64,000 bases of DNA, taken from contig NZ_JAPNTZ010000016.1 in the NCBI RefSeq assembly GCF_026626335.1, forward strand, positions 124,001 to 188,000. The letters run 5' to 3'. Below the pieces are notes generated by a model, which was not told the DNA's origin, searched no databases, and was given only the letters and a program-made list of their open reading frames with translations. The position numbers and the translations under genes are program-made. Positions 58,130-64,000 of this stretch are shown here, in pieces. The DNA comes from Paractinoplanes pyxinae. Its GTDB lineage: Bacteria; Actinomycetota; Actinomycetes; Mycobacteriales; Micromonosporaceae. Position 1 is the stretch's first letter. Each line of letters begins with the position of its first letter.

Positions 58130-60448
58130 GTGCTGGTGGTCGTACCGCTGCTGCGCCGCAAAGCGCTGCTGCTTCTCGCCGTCGGCCTGGTGATCGTCGA
58201 TGCGGTGTGGCTGAGTGCCGGGCTGACCCATGCATGGTCTCACCCGCTGCTGGGATGGCTGCCGCTCCCGCTCGCCACACTGCTGGCCGGACACGCCTGC
58301 TGGCAGGTAACCCGCCACCGCGAGCTGGACGTCGAAACCCGGCGCTTCTGGCGGTATCTGACCGTAGCCTGCACACTGTTCACCGCCGGTGTCGTCGCCA
58401 ACACCATCGACGCGGTCGGTCACGGCGCGCCCTCGCAACGAGTCGGACCGGTCTCGCTGGCGTTCTACCTGTCGGTGCTGGGCGTGGTCCTGTGGGCGTT
58501 GCTGCAGTTGCCGTCGTGGCAGCGCACCCGCAACGACTGGATCCGGTTCGGCCTTGACCTGATCATGGTTGTGATTACCGTCGCCGCCCTCGTCTGGCAC
58601 CTGTCTTTGAGAAACCACCACGAGTGGACGACCCAGACCGGTTCTGGCGGGGCCGTGCTGGCCATCACCGTGGTCGGATTCCTGTCGATGGCCACCTTCG
58701 TCAAAGTCGCGTTCGCCGGAGCCGGCCGCCTCGACCGCCGTGCGGTTTATACCCTCGCCACCGGCAGCGCGGTCAGCGCCGCGTTCGGTAGCTTCTCACC
58801 TTTTCTCATCACCCGACCCTATTTGTCCAGCAGCTTGATCGCCGTGCCGGTCGCGGCCTTGAGCATCCACGTGGCCGCGGTGATCCAGCAGCACGCCGGA
58901 TCGCGTACCCCACCACCGCGGCGGACTTCCCGACGCGTCAGCATCGTGCCGTATCTGGCCGTCGCGGTCACCGACGCGCTACTACTGCTGAACTCTCGCA
59001 GAGATATGACCGAGACCGCGATCATGGAAATCGCTGTCGTCACGCTGACCGGCGTCGTCGTCATCCGGCAGATCATCGCCTTGCGCGACAACAGCCGGCT
59101 CCTGAACACCGTCGACGCCCAGCTGTCCGACCTACGCCGCTACCAGGAACGCCTCGAACACCAAGCAACGCACGACAAGCTCACCGAGACCGCCAACCGG
59201 GCGCTGCTCGAACAGCACATCGACACGCTGCTCGCCGACGGGCAGCCGTTGCACCTGGCTCTGCTCGACATCGACGACTTCAAGGCCGTCAACGACCGCC
59301 TCGGCCACCATGTCGGCGACGCGCTGCTGACGGTCATCAGCCACCGGCTGACCGCCGTTGTCGGCGAACTCGGGCTCGTGGCCCGGCTCGGCGGTGACGA
59401 ATTCGCCGTCGCCGTGCCGGCCCCGGCAGGCCAGGTCGAAGCTTTGCTCGAGCGGATTCTGACCGCCGTGCGGCAACCGGCGGAGCTCGACGAGCACACC
59501 ACCGTCCCGGCGATCAGCATCGGCGTCACTGCCAGCCGTACCGGCGACAACCCGTCCGCGCTGCTGCGCCGGGCCGACGTCGCGATGTACACCGCGAAAA
59601 CGGCGGGCGGTCACCGGTGGCACTGGTTCGACCAGAGCATGGACGACGCCGCCGACGATGCCGCAAGGCTGTCGGCCGACCTGCGCCAGGCATTGCCCAA
59701 CGGGCAGATCTTCGCGCTGTACCAGCCCATCATCGACCTGACCACCGGCCTCCCCGTCGGCGGTGAGGTCCTCATGCGCTGGCAGCACCCCGAACGCGGA
59801 CTGATCAGCCCGGACCTGTTCATCCCGCTGGCCGAGCGCACCGGCTGCATCGTCGACCTCGGCTACTGGATCCTCGAGAATGCCTTCCGGCAGACCGCCG
59901 TCTGGCAGGACCGCTACGGCGACCACACCCCCGCCAAGATCAGCGTCAATGTGTCCGCCCGGCAACTGTCCGAGCCCGATTTCGTCGACCGCGTGCAGGA
60001 GATCCTGCGGCGTACCGGCGCCGATCCGGGCCGGCTCGTCCTCGAGGTCACCGAAACCGCTGTCTTCGCCACCGCTGTCGCTGTGCACCAACTCGAGCGG
60101 CTCAAAGCACTGGGAGTCCGCATCGCCCTCGACGACTTCGGCACCGGCCACTCGTCACTGAGCCTGCTGCTCGACTGCCCGGTCGACCTGCTCAAAGTTG
60201 ACAAGTCGTTCGTCAGCGGCGCCGCCGCCGACCAAGCCGGCGCCCTCATCGTCAAAAACCTCATCGGATTCACCAGCGACTTCGCCATCGAAGCGGTCGC
60301 CGAAGGTGTCGAGACACCCGAGCAAGCCGCCCGCCTGCGCCAGTTCGGCTACCAGTACGCACAGGGCTACCTGTACGCACGGCCCATGCCGGCCACGGAT
60401 TTCGAACACTATTTCACGGCGGCCACCGTCATGACGCCGATCAGATAG
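58130..60448 (+). CDS. Membrane GGDEF-EAL c-di-GMP enzyme
   Basis: A 772-residue protein: about nine membrane helices to residue 310, a coiled-coil linker, GGDEF domain (HDKLTETANRALLE, LLDIDDFKAVNDRLGHHVGD, RLGGDEFAVAV) and a C-terminal EAL domain (GGEVLMRWQHPERG, SVNVSARQL, LEVTETAV, RIALDDFGTGHSSL, VDLLKVDKSFV, AIEAVAEGVET). The EAL core has EVL, a known active variant, and the other metal and catalytic positions are kept. No RxxD inhibition site stands before GGDEF. It may make and/or degrade c-di-GMP. The GTG at 58130 is chosen because the hydrophobic start follows directly. Confidence 0.9.
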   Translation: MLVVVPLLRRKALLLLAVGLVIVDAVWLSAGLTHAWSHPLLGWLPLPLATLLAGHACWQVTRHRELDVETRRFWRYLTVACTLFTAGVVANTIDAVGHGAPSQRVGPVSLAFYLSVLGVVLWALLQLPSWQRTRNDWIRFGLDLIMVVITVAALVWHLSLRNHHEWTTQTGSGGAVLAITVVGFLSMATFVKVAFAGAGRLDRRAVYTLATGSAVSAAFGSFSPFLITRPYLSSSLIAVPVAALSIHVAAVIQQHAGSRTPPPRRTSRRVSIVPYLAVAVTDALLLLNSRRDMTETAIMEIAVVTLTGVVVIRQIIALRDNSRLLNTVDAQLSDLRRYQERLEHQATHDKLTETANRALLEQHIDTLLADGQPLHLALLDIDDFKAVNDRLGHHVGDALLTVISHRLTAVVGELGLVARLGGDEFAVAVPAPAGQVEALLERILTAVRQPAELDEHTTVPAISIGVTASRTGDNPSALLRRADVAMYTAKTAGGHRWHWFDQSMDDAADDAARLSADLRQALPNGQIFALYQPIIDLTTGLPVGGEVLMRWQHPERGLISPDLFIPLAERTGCIVDLGYWILENAFRQTAVWQDRYGDHTPAKISVNVSARQLSEPDFVDRVQEILRRTGADPGRLVLEVTETAVFATAVAVHQLERLKALGVRIALDDFGTGHSSLSLLLDCPVDLLKVDKSFVSGAAADQAGALIVKNLIGFTSDFAIEAVAEGVETPEQAARLRQFGYQYAQGYLYARPMPATDFEHYFTAATVMTPIR

Positions 60449-60542
60449 TGAGCCACGTTGCTCGGCACCCCCGCGGAGGACATTTACCTGTCCCGTACGT
60501 GAGCTCTACCGTCATCAATACCCGCAGCACCATGATCGGGTA

Positions 60543-61976
60543 ATGAGACGTTCACTGCTCCGCACAGGGACGGCGCTCGCGGCGACCGTGCTGCTGCTCG
60601 GTGCCTGCTCCGGCACGCCCGGCCAGGCCGCCGCGGAGCGCATCAACGTGGTCATGGTGCTCACCGACGACTTGTCGATGAACCTGGTGCAACACATGCC
60701 CAATGTGCGTGCGCTGGCCGCCTACGGCACGACCTTCTCGCAGTACACGGTGACCGATTCGCTGTGCTGCCCGTCGCGGTCATCGATCCTCACCGGCCGC
60801 TTCCCGCACAACACCGGGGTCTTCACCAACAGCGGAGACGACGGCGGGTTCACCGTATTCGCCGAGGAGCAGGAGAAGGACACCTTCGCCACCACGCTGC
60901 GGTCCCAGGGCTACCGCACGGCGATGATGGGCAAATATCTCAACGGCTATCAGCCCGCCCGCGACGGCGTACGCCCTGGATGGACCGAGTGGGACGTCGC
61001 CGGCAACGGCTACGGCCAGTACAACTACGACCTCAACGAGAACGGCACGGTCAAGCACTACGGCAAGACGCCCGCTGACTACCTGACCACCGTGATCGAC
61101 GGCAAGGCGTCGTCGTTCATCACCGCATCGGCCGCCGCAGGCGATCCGTTCCTGCTCGAGGTCGCCACATTCTCTCCGCACGGGCCCTACACGCCGGCGC
61201 CGCAGGACGACGAAGCGTTTCCCGGGCTCACGGCACCACGCGGGCCCTCCTTCGACAAACTTTCCGCCGATGCACCCGCGTGGCTGGCGTCGCGGCCGGC
61301 GCTGACCGACCAGCAGAAGACGACAATCGACCGGATCTACCGCAAGCGGGCCCAGTCGGTGCTGTCGATCGACCGCCTGCTCGGCAACCTGCGGCAGACC
61401 CTCGAGAAAGCCGGCGTGGCCGACCGCACGCTCGTGGTGTTCAGCTCCGACAACGGCTTCCACCTAGGTGAGCACCGGCTGGCCGCAGGCAAACAAACCG
61501 CCTTCGACCATGACGTACACGTGCCGCTGGTGATGGCCGGTCCCGGCGTACGACCCGGCGCTACGGTCGACACGATGGTCCAGAACATCGACCTGCGCCC
61601 CACGTTCGAGCAGATCGGCGGGGTGACATCGTCGCCTGACGTCGACGGACGCAGTCTGGTGCCGCTGATGCGGGACGGGCGAGCTGACGGGTGGAAACCG
61701 ATCGGTCTGGTCGAGCACCATGGCCCGGGCCACGCCACCGACGACCCCGACCGGCAGGACAAGGCCAGCGGCATGCCACCGACCTACAGCGCCCTGCGGG
61801 CACTCGGCTTCACCTACGTCGAGTACCAGAACGGCGACAAGGAGTATTACGACCGCGCCACCGATCCGGACGAGCTGGCCAACACGGCCGGGGCACTGCC
61901 CGCGGACCGGGCCGCTTCGCTGCACGCCACGCTCGAACGGCTGCGGGCATGCAAGGGGGCGGCGGCTTGTAACTAG
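60543..61976 (+). CDS. Lipoprotein sulfatase
   Basis: A 477-residue exported sulfatase of the alkaline-phosphatase superfamily. The lipobox LGAC lies near residue 22. The formylglycine site is CCPSRSSILTGR (CxPSR plus the second motif GR), metal residues appear in VLTDDLS and in FSSDNGFHLGEH, and GKYLNGY follows the active-site region. The Cys must be oxidised by a formylglycine-generating enzyme encoded elsewhere. It resembles N-acetylglucosamine-6-sulfatase-like enzymes; the natural sulfate ester is unknown. Anchored on the outer face of the membrane. Confidence 0.9.
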   Translation: MRRSLLRTGTALAATVLLLGACSGTPGQAAAERINVVMVLTDDLSMNLVQHMPNVRALAAYGTTFSQYTVTDSLCCPSRSSILTGRFPHNTGVFTNSGDDGGFTVFAEEQEKDTFATTLRSQGYRTAMMGKYLNGYQPARDGVRPGWTEWDVAGNGYGQYNYDLNENGTVKHYGKTPADYLTTVIDGKASSFITASAAAGDPFLLEVATFSPHGPYTPAPQDDEAFPGLTAPRGPSFDKLSADAPAWLASRPALTDQQKTTIDRIYRKRAQSVLSIDRLLGNLRQTLEKAGVADRTLVVFSSDNGFHLGEHRLAAGKQTAFDHDVHVPLVMAGPGVRPGATVDTMVQNIDLRPTFEQIGGVTSSPDVDGRSLVPLMRDGRADGWKPIGLVEHHGPGHATDDPDRQDKASGMPPTYSALRALGFTYVEYQNGDKEYYDRATDPDELANTAGALPADRAASLHATLERLRACKGAAACN

Positions 61977-61999
61977 ACCCGACTCTGCTCGCGGCGGCC

Positions 62000-62264
62000 G
62001 AGTTCGAGTGCTCGCGCATGTCGCCGGCAACAAACACCTACTCGAGGCGCTCTATTGCAAGCCTTCGCCGCTCTCTCACGCCCCCCCGGCGCCCGCGCCT
62101 ACTACGACACCCACCGCGAGCGCGGCCACCCATCACCAAGCCCTCCGCGCCCTGGCCAACCGCCTCGTCGGCACCCTCTATGGCTGCCTACGCCACCCAC
62201 GACCTACGGCGAAGCCGCAGCGTGGCCAGCCACCGTGAAACAACCAATGGCCAACGCAGCTTGA
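62000..62264 (+). pseudogene. C-terminal remnant of an IS110-family transposase
   Basis: In shifting frames the stretch reads RVLAHVAGNKHLLEALY, QAFAALSRPPGARAYYDTHRERG, THHQALRALANRLVGTLYGC and TYGEAAAWPATV, the order found at the end of IS110/IS116/IS902 (Transposase_20) proteins. At least three frame slips and loss of the whole N-terminal DEDD domain make it dead. The following 62265-62526 has no gene apart from the promoter of the next one. Confidence 0.7.
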
Positions 62265-62526
62265 CTTCTGAGGCACGTGGGATGTCCAGGTCAGCCGCAT
62301 TCGGGCGTGCCGGAGCTCGTGATGATCCAGAGCATGAAGATCAGCAACTTCCTATTGCGCGGGCTGGGTGCGCTGAGCGCCTGAACCTGGGCGCAAATGA
62401 TGGAGCTGTCTTAGGACGCCGGCCGTGGCGCCGGCCTGACCCGGCAGACAGACGCATGATGCAGAGAGGCGTGGGTATCCGCCACACGGCAACCGACAAC
62501 GATGCATCAGATGACGGGAGAAGACA

Positions 62527-63021
62527 GTGGCGGACAGCCAAGACGGCCGCAGCAAGGTGATCGAGCTCGTAGGGCGGGCACAATCGGCGATGCTGACAAC
62601 CATGACTTCCGGTGGTGATCACGTCAGCCGGCCGATGGCCGTGCAGAAGACCGAATTCGACGGGGATCTGTGGTTTTTCGCCTACGACGACTCGGACAAG
62701 GTGCGCCAGATCCAGGCCTCACCGAGGGTTAATGTGTCGCTGTCCAACGACAAGAAGAGCGAATGGACCTCGATCGCCGGGACCGCCGAGATTATCCACG
62801 ACCGGGCCAAGGCCGAGCAGCTCTGGTCCAAGCCGCTGGAAACCTGGTTCCCCCAGGGTCTGCAGACTCCCGGCCTGGCACTGATCAAGGTGCACGCCGA
62901 CAGCGCCGAGTACTGGGACGCCCCGACCAGCAAGGTTAAGCAGTTGCTGGGCATGGGCCGCGCGATCCAGCGTGACAACCCGGACGAGTTCCCCGTCGAC
63001 AACCGAACCGTCGAGCTGTGA
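62527..63021 (+). CDS. PPOX-fold general stress protein, copy 2
   Basis: A 164-residue paralog of the protein at 33715, with the same length and no gaps: AMLTTMTSGGDHVSRPM, GDLWFFAYDDSD, KSEWTSIAGTAEII, TPGLALIKV and the identical NPDEFPVDNRTV ending. The GTG start follows a GGGAGAAGA leader. Differences cluster on charged surface positions. Probably binds a flavin or deazaflavin. It lies next to the IS110 remnant. Confidence 0.9.
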   Translation: MADSQDGRSKVIELVGRAQSAMLTTMTSGGDHVSRPMAVQKTEFDGDLWFFAYDDSDKVRQIQASPRVNVSLSNDKKSEWTSIAGTAEIIHDRAKAEQLWSKPLETWFPQGLQTPGLALIKVHADSAEYWDAPTSKVKQLLGMGRAIQRDNPDEFPVDNRTVEL

Positions 63022-63389
63022 CATAGTAACCTCTGCCGCGCCGCGACCCTTCAGCGCTTCTGGCTGGGCGCGTGTTGGTCCTCGGCGCGATCGGACGTTC
63101 TCGTCGTCGACGCGCTCGGTGAGCGTGGTAGAGGTCCGGGTGAGCGCGACTCCAAGTTGGCCACGCCTCAGCAGCCATCCCGGTTCCTGCTCCGCTACTG
63201 CGCGGTGCGGATGAAGAACACGCTGCGTACATTGTAAAAGCCGTCTATCCGGCTCAGGGTGACACCCGACCACCTTGGGCGGCATCATCGCCGCGGACGG
63301 GATCGATCCCGGTGTCGTAAGAGACGCATCGCCGCCGGTTCCGGGGTATGCGCCGCGGCATCACACCGCCAGGAACCGAGGGGAAGATC
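63022..63389. other. Intergenic region, nothing supported
   Basis: About 370 bases between the PPOX gene and the CBS gene. It contains an AT-rich patch near 63225-63240 (TACATTGTAAAAG) that could be part of a promoter; otherwise no gene or repeat is visible. Confidence 0.45.
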
Positions 63390-63804
63390 ATGGCTAGCGC
63401 ACGAGACATCATGACGTCCGACGTCACCCTGCGTCGGGGAGAACGAGACCCTCGCGGACGCCGCACAGAAAATGGCCGATCTCGACGTCGGTTCCCTGCC
63501 GATCTGCGGGCGAGACAACCGGCTCAAGGGCATGCTCACCGACCGCGACATCGTCATCAAGGCCATCGCTCAGGGCCGCAACCCGGCTGACTGCACCGCC
63601 GGGAAGCTGGCTCAGGGCAAGCCGGTCACGATCGGCGCCGACGACGACGCCGAGATCCTGCGTACCATGAGCTCGCACCAGGTGCGGCGGCTGCCCGTCA
63701 TTGACGGGCACGACCTCGTCGGCATGGTCGCCTTGGCCGATGTCTCCCGGGCCTTGTCCGACCGGCCCGTCGGTGATCTCGTGGACGCCATCACAAAGTC
63801 GTAG
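63390..63804 (+). pseudogene. Two-CBS-domain protein with one-base frameshift
   Basis: The ATG at 63390 begins ASARDIMTSDVT, the usual start of stand-alone CBS-pair proteins. An extra C in the CCC at 63427-63429 throws the frame off. Ignoring it, the text continues CVGENETLADAAQKMADLDV and then in the frame to 63804: GSLPICGRDNRLKGMLTDRD, AKLAQG-like linker, SSHQVRRLPVIDGHDLVGMV. Both CBS repeats are otherwise intact. Either a recent mutation or an assembly error. If intact it would be a 137-residue adenosyl-ligand sensor. Confidence 0.72.
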
Positions 63805-63827
63805 AACCGAGCCTTCGACGACGTTTC

Positions 63828-63866
63828 GCTGGTTCGTCCGCAGCGTCAGTCCGTGGGCGAACCAGC
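63828..63866 (+). terminator. Hairpin after the CBS gene
   Basis: GCTGGTTCG (63828-63836) pairs perfectly with CGAACCAGC (63858-63866) over a 21-base loop. From 63867 to the window end I see no supportable gene. Confidence 0.5.
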
Positions 63867-64000
63867 CCAGGATCGAGGTCCACTACGGGAGTCGTCCATG
63901 GGTGCCTCGCTCATGCCGGGCCAGCCACTCGGCAGGCCGAAACAGAGACCAGTAGTGGACAGTTTCGGCCGCAGACCGGGTGGCAGTCCGGGACGTGCGT

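Noticed and set aside
1..64000. tRNA, rRNA, CRISPR arrays, prophage or integrase-attachment signatures
   Set aside because: None could be recognised by reading both strands; only the TnpB element and the IS110 remnant indicate mobile DNA.

Overview
The window is high-GC DNA with dense GTG/TTG starts, many 4-base stop/start overlaps and strong G/C third-position bias. Together with the gene families (AfsR-like NB-ARC/TPR regulators, SCO2525-type methyltransferase, SpoIIE phosphatases, ROK-regulated sugar importers, several c-di-GMP proteins) this points to a filamentous actinobacterium, most likely Actinoplanes or a relative in Micromonosporaceae. The genus is an inference; there is no rRNA or tRNA here to prove it.

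Layout. 0-5 kb: the start of a membrane sensor protein (minus), a dehydrogenase stub, a SnoaL-like protein and a large FAAL-carrier-condensation enzyme. 5-13.4 kb: a secreted GH10 xylanase, a chemoreceptor, a membrane diguanylate cyclase, a YbjT-like reductase coupled to a CPBP membrane protease, then a damaged locus (PAP2 stub, headless permease, TetR). 13.4-22 kb: a catabolic island of three transcription units around a GntR regulator; each unit carries the same 14-base operator, and the genes encode a SnoaL-like protein, a HIT protein, an amidohydrolase, an AceE/transketolase-like ThDP enzyme, a fumarylacetoacetate-hydrolase-family enzyme, an alpha/beta hydrolase and an FAD monooxygenase. 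22-24.6 kb: a GGDEL protein, a small beta-protein and a DJ-1/PfpI protein. 24.7-31.2 kb: an alpha-galactoside operon (GH36, two permeases, binding lipoprotein) facing its ROK repressor across a palindromic operator.

31-40 kb: TetR/VOC, two HTH_42 proteins, a PPOX-fold stress protein with a coupled small ORF, an XRE regulator whose start overlaps the end of a TnpB gene, an SDR and a methyltransferase. 40-55 kb is a zone of gene decay: two AfsR/NB-ARC pseudogenes, a multiply broken SGNH esterase-like gene and a broken GH5 gene whose signal peptide is a (Leu-Val)11 microsatellite. Between them lie intact genes: GNAT, two related membrane proteins with matching tandem operators, a hydrolase, an M15 peptidase, WYL and VOC proteins, and two glycosyltransferases. 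55-64 kb: a SpoIIE phosphatase/response regulator pair facing a GGDEF-EAL protein, a lipoprotein sulfatase, an IS110 remnant, a second PPOX paralog and a frameshifted CBS protein.

Main themes are plant-polysaccharide use, a GntR-controlled small-molecule catabolic regulon without an obvious ring-cleavage dioxygenase, c-di-GMP/stress signalling, and extensive pseudogenisation between 40 and 53 kb.
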